Shown here piece after piece: positions 15,225-24,487 of a DNA stretch of 35,613 bases. The notes under the pieces are model-generated. The model did no database searches. It was not told the DNA's origin and worked only from the letters and a program-made list of their open reading frames with translations. The number at the start of each line of letters is the position of its first letter. Within the stretch, counting starts at the first letter, position 1. The position numbers were made by a program, and so were the translations under genes. This stretch comes from Merdimonas faecis (GTDB taxonomy: Bacteria; Bacillota; Clostridia; Lachnospirales; Lachnospiraceae): NCBI RefSeq assembly GCF_001754075.1, contig NZ_MIEH01000033.1, positions 1 through 35,613 on the forward strand, written 5' to 3'.

Positions 15225-16127
15225 CTACTGTACCTTCCTTTCTTCTGTCTCATCCGCTTCCATATTTTCCTGCTTCTTCCGGCTTTCCAGCACTTCACTC
15301 GGCTCTCGTCTGAGCTTTGCGATCGGCGGCTCCAAAAGCTGATACAGCTTCTTCGTCAATGGGATCCCAACAAAGATCGCCACATAAATCCCCGTAATAC
15401 CGGAAATGGTCTCGCTGGTGCTGGCAAGGGCCGACAGTTCCGCCGCCATATCCGGATAGATCAGCGCCAGACTCGCCGTCGCACTGGCCATCAGGATGCC
15501 CGCTCCCACCCCGGAGGCCATACCAAGGGCATAGGGATGGAACAGGTTCAGAGAGGCTACGATGGTGGTAAGGAAGCTAAAGAAAATCGTTCCCACCATA
15601 CCGCCTACCACGTAAATAGAAAGGCTTCCCCTTGTCTCCGGCGAATCCGGGCCAAACATGTCTGTGATCAGCGCCAGGTTGGACTCCCGGTTGATAGAAT
15701 GGGTCGCGCCGATGGCTTCTCTCTTTAATCCCAGGAGAAGAGCAAACGGCATGGCCAGAAAGATCGTCCCCAGATTTCCGATTTCCTGCAGGATCAGCGC
15801 CGGTCCCGCAGACAAGATCACTTCAATGCTCGCTCCTGCATTGATGCCAAGCTTTGCAATAAACGGGCAGATCGCTACGATCACCAGTTTCGACGCCGCT
15901 TTGACCTCCTTTTTATTAAATATTTTCAGAACCTCCGGCCCCGAAAGCACTCCCATGATCAGGGAATAAAAAATAGGGAACAAAATCAGCGTTCCCGGTC
16001 CCAGCGGCACCTGGATCTGTCCGATGGAATCCGCGATCACGATAAATACAAAAGCCAGGATGAAAATCTTATACTCTGCTTTCAGCCTGGCCATCGTGGA
16101 TGGATAAACATAGGTTTCCTTTTTCAT
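15225..16127 (-). CDS. DUF3100-like integral membrane protein, probable transporter subunit
   Basis: A 300-aa protein with about eight to nine helices and a polar C-terminal tail rich in Glu/Lys. A central EIGNLGTIFLAMPFALLLGL section and GVGAGILMASATASLALIYP are the best-preserved looking parts. It matches my memory of the DUF3100 family, often paired with a short second membrane gene. The start at 16127 follows GAAGGAGAAGAGAG; the frame runs on to 16151 without a ribosome site. It is the first gene of the leftward operon, facing a Crp/Fnr-type regulator. Confidence 0.65.
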   Translation of the reverse strand: MKKETYVYPSTMARLKAEYKIFILAFVFIVIADSIGQIQVPLGPGTLILFPIFYSLIMGVLSGPEVLKIFNKKEVKAASKLVIVAICPFIAKLGINAGASIEVILSAGPALILQEIGNLGTIFLAMPFALLLGLKREAIGATHSINRESNLALITDMFGPDSPETRGSLSIYVVGGMVGTIFFSFLTTIVASLNLFHPYALGMASGVGAGILMASATASLALIYPDMAAELSALASTSETISGITGIYVAIFVGIPLTKKLYQLLEPPIAKLRREPSEVLESRKKQENMEADETEERKVQ

Positions 16128-16161
16128 CTCTCTTCTCCTTCGTCTTCTCATTCGTTTTTTC

Positions 16162-16173
16162 GTGATTTGTCAC
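16162..16173. promoter_or_regulatory. Candidate operator, GTGA-N4-TCAC palindrome
   Basis: GTGATTTGTCAC is a CRP-like half-site pair with four rather than six bases between the halves. It lies just after the -10 (TATAAT at 16189-16184, minus strand) of the leftward operon, where a bound protein would repress, and upstream of the divergent regulator gene. The neighbouring Crp/Fnr-type protein is the obvious candidate to bind it. Confidence 0.45.
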
Positions 16174-16211
16174 ATACCAGCGCATTATATAAAAACAGAC
16201 ACAGGAAAAAA

Positions 16212-16241
16212 AGGACAAATGAGCTATTTTTGTTGTATACT
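16212..16241 (+). promoter_or_regulatory. Probable promoter of the Crp/Fnr-type regulator
   Basis: A -10 TATACT (16236-16241) with a partial -35 AGGACA (16212-16217) at 18 bases. The divergent -10 for the leftward operon is at 16184-16189, so the two promoters are close together. Confidence 0.4.
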
Positions 16242-16265
16242 GTAAAAAAGAGGGGGAAATCTGCT

Positions 16266-16946
16266 ATGACATTATCTGAACTGCTTATCAAGGTGCCGGA
16301 ACTGGAAAATTATCTCCGCTATATGCCGGAAGAACTGAAAACCCGTTGTACCATCAAGACCTATCCGCCAAAGACGATCATTCATCAAAAAGACGCCGAG
16401 CTTAATTACTTCGGAATCGTCTGCGAAGGTTATCACCGGGTTATCAATGAATTTGAAAATGGAAATGTATTTATGATCGAAAGAAATGATCCTATAGATT
16501 TCGTGGGCGAGGTGGCGATCCTTGCCGGGAAGCCGCGCACCTCCGTCACGATTGAGACAACGACGGACTGCACCGTCCTGTATTTTTCCAGAAAAGATTT
16601 TGAAGACTGGATTGAAAAAGATATTCACTTCCTGCGCCTGGTCTCCCAGAAAGTGGCATATAAGCTGTACCGTTCCTCCTACAACCGGGGCAACCGGCTG
16701 TTCTATCCGCCCCAGCACCTGCTTCTTCTCTACTTTCTCCAGTACATCGAGGAGTATCATTCCTGCGTCATCCGCCGGACCAGGGAGGAGATTCACGAGG
16801 AGACAGGCATCTCCGTAAAGACTTTAAACCGTACCATTAGGAAGCTGAAGGAAAGCGGTATGGTGGGGATCACCAAGGGGAAGGTGACCATGGACGAGGT
16901 CCAGCAGAAAATGGCAAGAGAATATGTGCAGGAGGGGAGAGAGTAG
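16266..16946 (+). CDS. Crp/Fnr-family transcription regulator
   Basis: A 226-aa protein. Residues 1-125 are a cyclic-nucleotide-binding-type beta barrel (YFGIVCEGYHRV, FVGEVAILAGKPRTSVTIET); the exact cAMP phosphate-binding residues are not all present, so the ligand is open. A long dimer helix follows, then a winged helix-turn-helix (TREEIHEETGISVKTLNRTIRKLKESGMV). There is no N-terminal cysteine cluster, so it is not an oxygen-sensing FNR. The start follows AGAGGGGGAAA. It is divergent from the transporter/amidohydrolase operon and probably controls it. Confidence 0.9.
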   Translation: MTLSELLIKVPELENYLRYMPEELKTRCTIKTYPPKTIIHQKDAELNYFGIVCEGYHRVINEFENGNVFMIERNDPIDFVGEVAILAGKPRTSVTIETTTDCTVLYFSRKDFEDWIEKDIHFLRLVSQKVAYKLYRSSYNRGNRLFYPPQHLLLLYFLQYIEEYHSCVIRRTREEIHEETGISVKTLNRTIRKLKESGMVGITKGKVTMDEVQQKMAREYVQEGRE

Positions 16947-16988
16947 GCGGGCTGAGGAAATGCGGAGACAAACGCTAAAGAATTCTTC

Positions 16989-18215
16989 TTACCGGATACA
17001 TTCCTGTTCCAATTTTATTCCCCATTCCATCATAAGCTGCAGCGTTTCCAGATACGGGGCTCCCTCGCTTCCCGCCTGTTCCATTAACCTTTTCAGTCTC
17101 CTTTTGTCATTTTCCGTCAGCGGTCTGGAAAACTCCCGGTACATGCTTAATTCTTCCAAGCCCATGTGATAGGGCAGAAATGGAATCCCTGTTTTCCGGC
17201 ACAGATCTTTATAAATTTCAAATCCTCCCACGTCAATATCTCCAAAATGGAGATACTGGATTTCCGGCATCTCCCGGTATATTTTCTCCAGAAGAGTTCT
17301 TCTCACCCGGTTATGATATCCGCCCAGATAGATAATCAAAGCGTCTTTTTCCTCCCATCGGAAGAACGTGGTCAGATTTTCAATGGTGATCACCTTTTTC
17401 GTCCATTCCGTCCCGGAGATCCGGATGTCTGACAAGTCCTCCCCCGAAATGCCGATTCCCTGCCTCACAGCCGAAAGTTTCAGACAGGCATTTTCATCGT
17501 TTCCAAAATCCACTACGCCCTCGCCTTTCAGATATATGTAGTTCGGCGTATGGTAGATTCCGTACTCCGCCAGAATGTCTTCCGTCTCCATTCCTTTGAA
17601 CTCTTCGGAAAATGTCCGGAAAATCTTTCCCAGCTTTCCTTCTAATTTTTCCAGAGCTTTGCTGTCCGCAAACTCACGGATGGAAAATTCCCTCTGATAG
17701 CTTTCCTTCTCATTTTCTTCTATTGCTGTCACTGCCTGCAAAAGACGTTCCGTATCCTCTGGACATGCAAGATCAATAAACTCCTTCACCGGCCGGTTCT
17801 TTAAAAGCCGCTCCTCCAGCCATGCAAGGAAACATTCTGCTACGGGCGTACTGCATGTTTCCCTGGCAGACCGGATGATTTCCAGCTGTTCGCAGATAAG
17901 CCCGGACAATGGCTTTCGTCTCAGATACTGATAAATCTCCGGCACTTTCTGCACATCTAAAATCAGACGTTCAATGATATGCCCTTCTTTTCCGGATTTC
18001 CAGGCAATCTCAAGCCAGCCCTTCTCTTCCATTTCATGCGCCCAGGCATGAATGCTTTCATAAGAAAGAGAGCTTTCGTCAAAATATTCCGGCAGTGATG
18101 ACTTTGTAAACCGAAAACTGATATGCACCGCCACCTTGTTGTCGCCGCGAAAGAGGCTGCTTTTTTCATATGAGTCCAGAAGAACGTTCAGGATCCTGGT
18201 TTCAAAACGCACCAT
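16989..18215 (-). CDS. jetD: JetD, Wadjet nuclease subunit (DUF2220/Toprim)
   Basis: JetD is the Toprim endonuclease of the Wadjet system, which cuts small circular DNA after the JetABC SMC complex extrudes it. The 408-aa protein has a DUF3322/DUF2220-type N-terminal half and a C-terminal Toprim domain: the catalytic Glu279 in VITIENLTTF and the acidic GDIDVGG at 325-331 (Asp326, Asp328), followed by FEIYKDLC. The start at 18215 follows GGAGGAG and overlaps jetC by 14 bases. It is the last gene of fic-jetABCD and converges on the Crp-type gene. Confidence 0.9.
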   Translation of the reverse strand: MVRFETRILNVLLDSYEKSSLFRGDNKVAVHISFRFTKSSLPEYFDESSLSYESIHAWAHEMEEKGWLEIAWKSGKEGHIIERLILDVQKVPEIYQYLRRKPLSGLICEQLEIIRSARETCSTPVAECFLAWLEERLLKNRPVKEFIDLACPEDTERLLQAVTAIEENEKESYQREFSIREFADSKALEKLEGKLGKIFRTFSEEFKGMETEDILAEYGIYHTPNYIYLKGEGVVDFGNDENACLKLSAVRQGIGISGEDLSDIRISGTEWTKKVITIENLTTFFRWEEKDALIIYLGGYHNRVRRTLLEKIYREMPEIQYLHFGDIDVGGFEIYKDLCRKTGIPFLPYHMGLEELSMYREFSRPLTENDKRRLKRLMEQAGSEGAPYLETLQLMMEWGIKLEQECIR

Positions 18216-21200
18216 TATAATACTCCTCCACATAGCTTACCTTTTCATCCGTCATCACCAGCAGAGTTTCCTCCATGGCAGGGCTGATGTACTGGATCTT
18301 ATCCGGCGGCGCCGCAATAATGATCTGCAGCGTAAGGCGCCGCAGAAACTCCAGTACTCCGCCGATTCTCTCGTCATCCATATTGTTAAACGCCTCATCA
18401 AACATAACCAGGCCGGCCGCCTCTCCTCCGATATTATTTCCATACAGCTGCACAAAAGATGCCGCTACCGTCACATAAAACGGCGTCTGCGTCTCTCCTC
18501 CACTCTTTTCCTCACACACCTTCGAATAGAGAGAATAGCTGCCGTCCATATGCAGAATCCTGATATCATAATCCATATATGTCCGGTAATCTGTAAATTC
18601 TTCCAATGTCCTGACATTATTATCATTGTCAATGGCCAGACGGTCAAAGAGTTCTTCGATCACTTCCTTGTGCGTCTCATGGAAAATACCGCTGAAAATG
18701 GATTCTCCCTGGATCATATTGAAATCATCCATGATCATTTCATAATATCTGCGGTGGCGGCGGCTGGGCATATAGAGGAACTCATACCTCTCATTGCTGA
18801 AAGTGATGTCTTTCAGCGCTTTATTCAGCTCCTTAAATTCATTTTGCGCCTGCTTCATGTTCTCCTGAAGCTTTGCCAGAAACTGCTCCCGGAACTCATC
18901 TTCGGCAGCTTTTCGGGCTGACTGTACCTTGTCTTCATATTCCAGCACTTCGGATGTCCTAAGCCTCTCATAAACAGCTTCAAACTCCGGATAGCCCTGC
19001 ATATTCGGCGCCGCTCCAAAGTTGTATTCGGTTTTATACTCGATCATAACATCCTGCATCTGCTGCTGCACTTTATCAAGCAGTGTCAGATTCTTCTTCT
19101 GCTGTCTCTCAAAATTATCCCGGAACTGAACATAAGACTTCTGCTCCGTCTGTTTGTCATACTCTTTCTGCCAGTGAGGATATTCCTTCCCTGCACCTGC
19201 CACGATTTCCGCAAGCTCAGCGCTCTGTCTTGCTTTCAGATCTCTTTGCTCCTGGATCTCCCGGTCCTTCCCCTCGATCTTTTCCTGGATCTGTCCCAAG
19301 GCTTTCTGATATTTTCCTGCTCTTATCTCCAGCTCCGCCCGGATCTTTGTCAACGCCTCCAGCTGTACCTGCTTCTGGATCAATGTAGAATTCTGGTTCA
19401 ATGTCTTAATGTTGTCCCGGCACTGCTTTACCGCCGCCCGGACCTTGAACAGACGTCCGATCACATCCAGCCGGTAACGGATGTCTGTCTCGTCCTCAAT
19501 CGAGAGAAATCCAGTCACCCGTTCCAGGTTTTCCAGCCGCCCTTCCAGCTCCCCTACCAGACTTTCCAGTTCCTTCCTTTCTGTTTTCGCCTGCTCCAGC
19601 TGCACCTTAAATGCATTCTGCCCGATAAAGGGCACACGGAATATCTCCGGACGGATAGCGCTTGCCACCCGGTTTTGATATTTCATACACTCTCTGGTAA
19701 TAGACACCGGATATTTCTTCAGATCCTCATAGCGACTGCACATCTGTACCTTTCCAAGAACCATATTGACAAAACGTCTGGCATAAGGATTCTTTGATGT
19801 AACCACCGATGCCAGCGTTCCTTCCGTGGCTTTGTCATACTGTTCCAGCCCGCGGGCATTGATAAGCCCCACGCCGTATGCCTTTTTCTCGCGGCGCAGC
19901 CTGTCATAGGTACCAAGAGCGATATCAAAGTTCTCCGGCTCCACCAGGAGATAAAACCGCTGGGTATTCAGATATCCTTCCACCGCATTGCGCCAGCTCT
20001 CGTCTGTAATCTCCAACGCTTCGCATAAGACCCTGGCCTCTGCCTCTCTGCCGATCCGCGCAAACTCCTCCAGGACAGCTTCCCGCAGCCGTTCCACGGA
20101 TTCAGGATAAGAAAGTTTCTTTTTCTCCAGATTGCCGATCTTATGTTCCAGACCCTTAAGCTCCTCCCTGCGCCGGGCCAGATGAATCTGTACCTCAGCA
20201 GCCTTACGCCGGATCTTCTCATACATTTCTTTCTTATACTGTATCACCTGTTCCAGGATTTCTCTCGCTTCGGCGGTACTCTCCAATGTGTCTATCCGCC
20301 CAAACACATCCCGATACCTGGCTATACAGCCGTCCACATCCTTGATTTCCAGCAGTTTCTCTGCCTTCTTAAGCGATCTTTTCACGCTGGCAAGGAGCTT
20401 GCGTTTCTCTTCCAGGAGCACCTTTTCCTCTTCTTTTAATCTCTCCAGCTCCTTTTCCTGCTCCTCCAGCGCCAGAAACTCCCGGTTCTGTTTCAATTCC
20501 ACACGCAGATTCGTCTCGATTTCCTGCTGCTGTTCTTTTTCCTGAACAACCGCTTCCAGATCCTTCTCCGTCTCTTTTTTCCGGTATTCTTCCGCCCGTT
20601 TCTCTGCTTTCAGCCGCTCTGTCTCCTCTCCGGCAATGTCCACAGCAGCCCTTGCGAGGAAATACGTGTACATCTGGTCCTTCTGTATATTGTCTGCCGC
20701 CTCATCATGAAGCTTTTCAATCTGCTCCAATTTCTGCATCCTGCGCCTTACAGACTCAAGGGTTCGCTCCAGATCCTGATAAGTGCGCACATTTTCCCGC
20801 AGGACATCAATATTTACCTCTTTTTCATCCAGAACATAGGAATACACAAAATCTTTGATATCATCGATCGGCTTAAAAGCAAGCGCTTTGGGTATCAGGC
20901 TGAAAAACTTGTCCTCAATCCTTCCAAGCCTTGACTGAACCACTTTTCTTGCTTCTGTCTGAGTCTTCATCCACTGCCGGATCCTCTTGTCGTTATGCGA
21001 ACGGAATTCTGCAATAGATCTGGGCGTCTGATCCTTCTTAAAAAACATGTCATCTGAGAGCATACTGCCGTCGATCAGATATCTGCCAGTGGTCTCCTGC
21101 CCTTCTGATGCAGAATCCACCACTGCTCCCAGGATAAAGTATTTCTGCCGGCTCTCTTCATAAAACTCCAACGCCACATGGGCGCTCACTTCTCCCGTTC

Positions 21201-21447
21201 TTTCATACGGACGGCTCTCTTTTCCTGTCTTACATCGGATATAACCTGTCAGCTTCCGCTTCCCGTTTTCATGGGCCGCCTTATTAAAAGAACCGGTGGA
21301 ACAGAGCACCACAAACTGGATCGCATCCAAAAGCGTCGTCTTCCCCGCCCCGTTTTCTCCGGAAAGCAGCGTCGCCGATCCGAAATCTATCATACAGTTT
21401 TCAAACCTGTGCCAGTTAATCAGCTTCATTCTCGTCAGCTTCTTCAT
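18202..21447 (-). CDS. jetC: JetC, Wadjet SMC/MukB-like ATPase
   Basis: JetC is the SMC-type motor that extrudes DNA loops in Wadjet. The 1081-aa protein has the Walker A GENGAGKTT at 30-38, long coiled-coil arms (about 240-460 and 580-880) around a hinge-like region near 470-570, the ABC signature KSGGETQTPFY at 981-991 and Walker B VMFDEAFNNMD at 1014-1024. The N-terminal RMKLINWHRFENC is typical of JetC/MukB-like proteins. It is the longest gene in the window. The start at 21447 overlaps jetB by 32 bases. It is not the housekeeping Smc or SbcC, since it sits inside a Wadjet operon. Confidence 0.93.
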   Translation of the reverse strand: MKKLTRMKLINWHRFENCMIDFGSATLLSGENGAGKTTLLDAIQFVVLCSTGSFNKAAHENGKRKLTGYIRCKTGKESRPYERTGEVSAHVALEFYEESRQKYFILGAVVDSASEGQETTGRYLIDGSMLSDDMFFKKDQTPRSIAEFRSHNDKRIRQWMKTQTEARKVVQSRLGRIEDKFFSLIPKALAFKPIDDIKDFVYSYVLDEKEVNIDVLRENVRTYQDLERTLESVRRRMQKLEQIEKLHDEAADNIQKDQMYTYFLARAAVDIAGEETERLKAEKRAEEYRKKETEKDLEAVVQEKEQQQEIETNLRVELKQNREFLALEEQEKELERLKEEEKVLLEEKRKLLASVKRSLKKAEKLLEIKDVDGCIARYRDVFGRIDTLESTAEAREILEQVIQYKKEMYEKIRRKAAEVQIHLARRREELKGLEHKIGNLEKKKLSYPESVERLREAVLEEFARIGREAEARVLCEALEITDESWRNAVEGYLNTQRFYLLVEPENFDIALGTYDRLRREKKAYGVGLINARGLEQYDKATEGTLASVVTSKNPYARRFVNMVLGKVQMCSRYEDLKKYPVSITRECMKYQNRVASAIRPEIFRVPFIGQNAFKVQLEQAKTERKELESLVGELEGRLENLERVTGFLSIEDETDIRYRLDVIGRLFKVRAAVKQCRDNIKTLNQNSTLIQKQVQLEALTKIRAELEIRAGKYQKALGQIQEKIEGKDREIQEQRDLKARQSAELAEIVAGAGKEYPHWQKEYDKQTEQKSYVQFRDNFERQQKKNLTLLDKVQQQMQDVMIEYKTEYNFGAAPNMQGYPEFEAVYERLRTSEVLEYEDKVQSARKAAEDEFREQFLAKLQENMKQAQNEFKELNKALKDITFSNERYEFLYMPSRRHRRYYEMIMDDFNMIQGESIFSGIFHETHKEVIEELFDRLAIDNDNNVRTLEEFTDYRTYMDYDIRILHMDGSYSLYSKVCEEKSGGETQTPFYVTVAASFVQLYGNNIGGEAAGLVMFDEAFNNMDDERIGGVLEFLRRLTLQIIIAAPPDKIQYISPAMEETLLVMTDEKVSYVEEYYNGAF

Positions 21448-22030
21448 CCGTCTGCCTTCCCTTTCTGTATATCTCTACTTTCCCATATGCCTTCTTAATA
21501 TCGTCAATCTGTACTGCCATCAGGATAGAATCATAAATCAATATCCTGCTCTCTTCATTTGCCAGATCCCTGTCAAGGATCTCGATCAGCTGAAATCTGC
21601 GGAACACACTGAGCGCATTGCGCATAGTCGTCTTATCGATCATTTTATCCCGGATCTGCAGGCTTAGATACTTATCCTGGATATCTCCCAGGTTTACGAT
21701 CACTTCATCGCTGATAGAAAGCTCCCTCTTTTTTTCATCATACAGGATCCTTAAGATCAGGAGAATGATCGATTCATACAGCTTCAGATTCATACGGTTA
21801 TAATTATAGGCATTCACCAGCTGTATCACGCCCAGTTCCTCATTCACTTCCAGCCGGTATCCCAGCACATCCAGGTACGTCTTAAATTCATTTTTATATT
21901 TCAGCACGAAATAATAATCTGACTTACTCGTCTCATTTGCCCTGCATAAAAAGCAGGCGGATAAAAGTCTGTTGCTGATCCGCCGGAAATCCTCTTTTTC
22001 CCTCTGCAGCATTTTATCAAACAGTTCCAT
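21416..22030 (-). CDS. jetB: JetB, Wadjet MukE-like subunit (DUF4194)
   Basis: A 204-aa protein of the DUF4194/JetB type, the KITE-like accessory subunit that bridges the kleisin JetA and the SMC JetC. It carries two winged-helix-like parts and an YNRMNLKLYESIILLILRILYDEKK segment (split over residues 78-104) followed by LSISDEVIVNLGDI. The start at 22030 follows AGGAGG and is one base from the jetA stop, so translation is coupled. The upstream extension to 22081 is inside jetA. Confidence 0.87.
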   Translation of the reverse strand: MELFDKMLQREKEDFRRISNRLLSACFLCRANETSKSDYYFVLKYKNEFKTYLDVLGYRLEVNEELGVIQLVNAYNYNRMNLKLYESIILLILRILYDEKKRELSISDEVIVNLGDIQDKYLSLQIRDKMIDKTTMRNALSVFRRFQLIEILDRDLANEESRILIYDSILMAVQIDDIKKAYGKVEIYRKGRQTDEEADENEAD

Positions 22031-22031
22031 C

Positions 22032-23408
22032 TCATTTCCTCCTGATTCTGAAATCCCGGAACCTGTATCCCCTGACCTCAATCATCTCTTCCGGCTCCAC
22101 ATAATATTTCAGCTTCTTTCTCTGCCCATAGAGCCTGACATAGATAATCTTCACAAAGTCCTCCGCCGAAGCAAGCGGAAGCTGCGACGCCATCATCTGC
22201 GGGCGGTCTTGCAGCTGATCCAGCACATAATTTTCTATTTTCTCCTTGCTTAAAACGCGCTGCATCTTCTCCATCATCTTCCGCAGCTTCTCCTGCCGGG
22301 CTTCCAGATCCACCTCATGATTCTCAAGTTTTTGCGGAACAAACTCTCTTTTTCCTTCCGTAGGCGAATAGAATGACCGTTCATCCAGAAAGCTTACGGA
22401 ATACAGACGGATCAGATCTTCCAGGAAACCAATCTCATAGATACCGCCCAGCGCCATCTTATCTTCATTGATCCTTTCATTCACAGCCAGAAGTATTTCT
22501 TTCAGCTGTCCCCTCACATCTTCGTTACCGGAAAGCAGAAACTTCGCCCGGTTGATGGCCGCCCGCTGATACTGTGTATTCTTCTGGTTGATTTCATTTA
22601 AGATGTCGTCCATATTCCGGAAGGCCTCTATGATCTCATGCAGATACCGATATACCGTATCCTGTGCCTTTTCCAGCGAAATCTCCTGGAGCTGCGCCAG
22701 TTCCCCTGATGCCTTCTCTATGTAAGACCGGCTCCTGCTCCTGCTTTCCAGCCGCTCGATAATCTCCGGCCGGAACTTGGACACATTATCCGAAGTCAGA
22801 AGCCTGTGGTAGGCTTTATCTACAATATTTGTGATATAATCATTAAACAGCGCATCCATAATCTCCGCCACTGTGCGGTGCCTCGTCAGCTCGTCAATAT
22901 AATGCTTGATATTGGAATTCAGATTTTTAAGTCCCGTGATCAAAAGATCCGTATTCTCCAGGATCTGCAAAAGCACGACTCCCGGATGATCCGTATTTGC
23001 CCTGACGAGGCTGTAAATTGTATAGATATAGCCCTGGTATTCTACTTTCCTCCCGTCCGCGATCTCAAGGAGCGTCTTGATCAGACGCACTGCATAATCC
23101 ATAAAATTCACTCTCTGGACATAGCTTTTATCTGTCTCGATCTCAATCCAGCCATAAAACTCCAGTTTCCTTAAGATTCCGTTAGCCTTGCCTCTGCTGT
23201 CCGCCTCCGCAAACTCTTCATCCACCACATCCGCAGCAGCAGACTGTTCAAAATAGTACTGCAGTTCATCTACAAGCACTTCTCTTTCCACACCAAAAGA
23301 AAGCTGATGCTCCATCACGGAAAACAGCCTGCAGATACAATCCCAATATACGATTCGGTTCGGTGAAGAAAGGGGAACGAAAAAGTTCCCCGGAAGAATA
23401 TGAAACAT
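22032..23408 (-). CDS. jetA: JetA, Wadjet MukF-like kleisin (type III-like)
   Basis: A 458-aa protein of the JetA family, the kleisin that closes the SMC ring. The N-terminal FHILPGNFFVPLSSPNR and the winged-helix region are typical, then a helical middle (DALFNDYITNIVDKAYHRLL) and a C-terminal winged helix with DFVKIIYVRLYGQRKK. Its length and features fit the DUF5716-type JetA seen in type III Wadjet better than the DUF3375 or DUF2397 types, but subtype needs a profile search. The start at 23408 follows GGAAGGGG; the longer frame overlaps the fic gene. It lies 25 bases after fic. Confidence 0.85.
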   Translation of the reverse strand: MFHILPGNFFVPLSSPNRIVYWDCICRLFSVMEHQLSFGVEREVLVDELQYYFEQSAAADVVDEEFAEADSRGKANGILRKLEFYGWIEIETDKSYVQRVNFMDYAVRLIKTLLEIADGRKVEYQGYIYTIYSLVRANTDHPGVVLLQILENTDLLITGLKNLNSNIKHYIDELTRHRTVAEIMDALFNDYITNIVDKAYHRLLTSDNVSKFRPEIIERLESRSRSRSYIEKASGELAQLQEISLEKAQDTVYRYLHEIIEAFRNMDDILNEINQKNTQYQRAAINRAKFLLSGNEDVRGQLKEILLAVNERINEDKMALGGIYEIGFLEDLIRLYSVSFLDERSFYSPTEGKREFVPQKLENHEVDLEARQEKLRKMMEKMQRVLSKEKIENYVLDQLQDRPQMMASQLPLASAEDFVKIIYVRLYGQRKKLKYYVEPEEMIEVRGYRFRDFRIRRK

Positions 23409-23433
23409 TGAGCGCCCCTTCCTTATACGAATT

Positions 23434-24486
23434 TCACTCTGCATCACTCCTGGTGTAATAGGTTGAACGGCCGGAACCATGTTTTACCAATACTCCCCTG
23501 TCAACCAGCTGTTTGATAGAATTTTCCACAGAAGTCTTTCCGATAGTCGGACAGAGTTCCATGATATCACGCTTAGTAAATTTTCCGATTTTGCCATACA
23601 CAGCACGCCTTACGACCTCTACTGCCGGGAGCTTTTCACTAACAAGATCTACTCTGTCCTCAAAGTCTCGGTATGCTGCAAGGATCGTTCGCAGTAGATA
23701 CTTAATGAACGGTGCAGGATCTTCCTGGTTCTCATACCAGCCACGCTGACAGGCTTCCAACGCATCGTAATACAGATTTTTATTTTTAGCAATCTTACTC
23801 TCCAGCGAGATATATTTGCCGATCACATAACCGCTTTTATATAAAAGTAAAGTTGTGAGCAACCGGCTCATCCTCCCATTCCCATCGTTGAATGGATGGA
23901 TGCAAAGGAAGTCATGAATAAAAACAGGGGTCAGGAGAAGGGCATCAATTTCCTGAGTATCAATCACACGATTGTAACTCTCGCATATCGCATCAACCGC
24001 AGGCGGAGTCTCATATGGGGTTACCGGAGTAAAGAGAACAAATTCATTTCCCTCTGAGTCTGTTGCACTAATATAATTTTGTGTATTCTTAAAGTGACCA
24101 CCGATCCCCTTCTCCGAATACCGAAACAGGTCACGGTGGAGCTGCAAAATATAATTCGCCCGGATCGGGATATATTCATAGTTCTCATGGATCGTGTTTA
24201 AAACGTCACGGTATCCCATAATTTCTTCCTCATCCCTGTTCCGAGGCGCAGTTTTATCCGCCACCAGTTGTTTCAGCCGTGTATTAGTAGTCCGGATGCC
24301 CTCAATCTCATTAGATGCCTCGGTACTCTGGATCTTTGCAATCTCTACCAGCCTATCTAGTTCTTCTGGTTTTTGCTTAAGATACAGTTCCTGTCTGCCC
24401 TTGTATTCGTGGATTTGGGCGACAAGCCCTAAGATCTCGTTATCCCATGTCTTGTTCTTCAGAGCAGAATAATCAAACGACCTCAT
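23434..24486 (-). CDS. Fic-family AMPylase-type protein with C-terminal winged helix
   Basis: A 350-aa Fic protein, expected to transfer AMP or another nucleotide moiety to a target hydroxyl. The full motif HPFNDGNGRMSR is at 197-208 (catalytic His197). An N-terminal inhibitory helix with SNEIEG at 58-63 fits the S/TxxxEG motif of self-inhibited Fic proteins. The C-terminal 70 residues look like a winged helix-turn-helix (FTKRDIMELCPTIGKTSVENSIKQL in pieces), so it may bind DNA. The start follows GGATAGGAGAAA. It is the first gene of the Wadjet operon, under a clear promoter with repeated TTCTCCYAA boxes. It could be a regulator of the operon or a separate toxin-like gene. Confidence 0.92.
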   Translation of the reverse strand: MRSFDYSALKNKTWDNEILGLVAQIHEYKGRQELYLKQKPEELDRLVEIAKIQSTEASNEIEGIRTTNTRLKQLVADKTAPRNRDEEEIMGYRDVLNTIHENYEYIPIRANYILQLHRDLFRYSEKGIGGHFKNTQNYISATDSEGNEFVLFTPVTPYETPPAVDAICESYNRVIDTQEIDALLLTPVFIHDFLCIHPFNDGNGRMSRLLTTLLLYKSGYVIGKYISLESKIAKNKNLYYDALEACQRGWYENQEDPAPFIKYLLRTILAAYRDFEDRVDLVSEKLPAVEVVRRAVYGKIGKFTKRDIMELCPTIGKTSVENSIKQLVDRGVLVKHGSGRSTYYTRSDAE

Positions 24487-24487
24487 T

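Noticed and set aside
18202-21447. Housekeeping SMC or SbcC exonuclease
   Set aside because: The order and overlaps with JetA, JetB and JetD-type genes identify it as the Wadjet SMC. SbcC would be paired with SbcD.
16989-24486. MksBEFG/MukBEF condensin rather than Wadjet
   Set aside because: The two are the same broad family (MksBEFG is largely equivalent to some Wadjet systems). The presence of a Toprim nuclease gene at the end favours the defence form, so I kept the Jet names.
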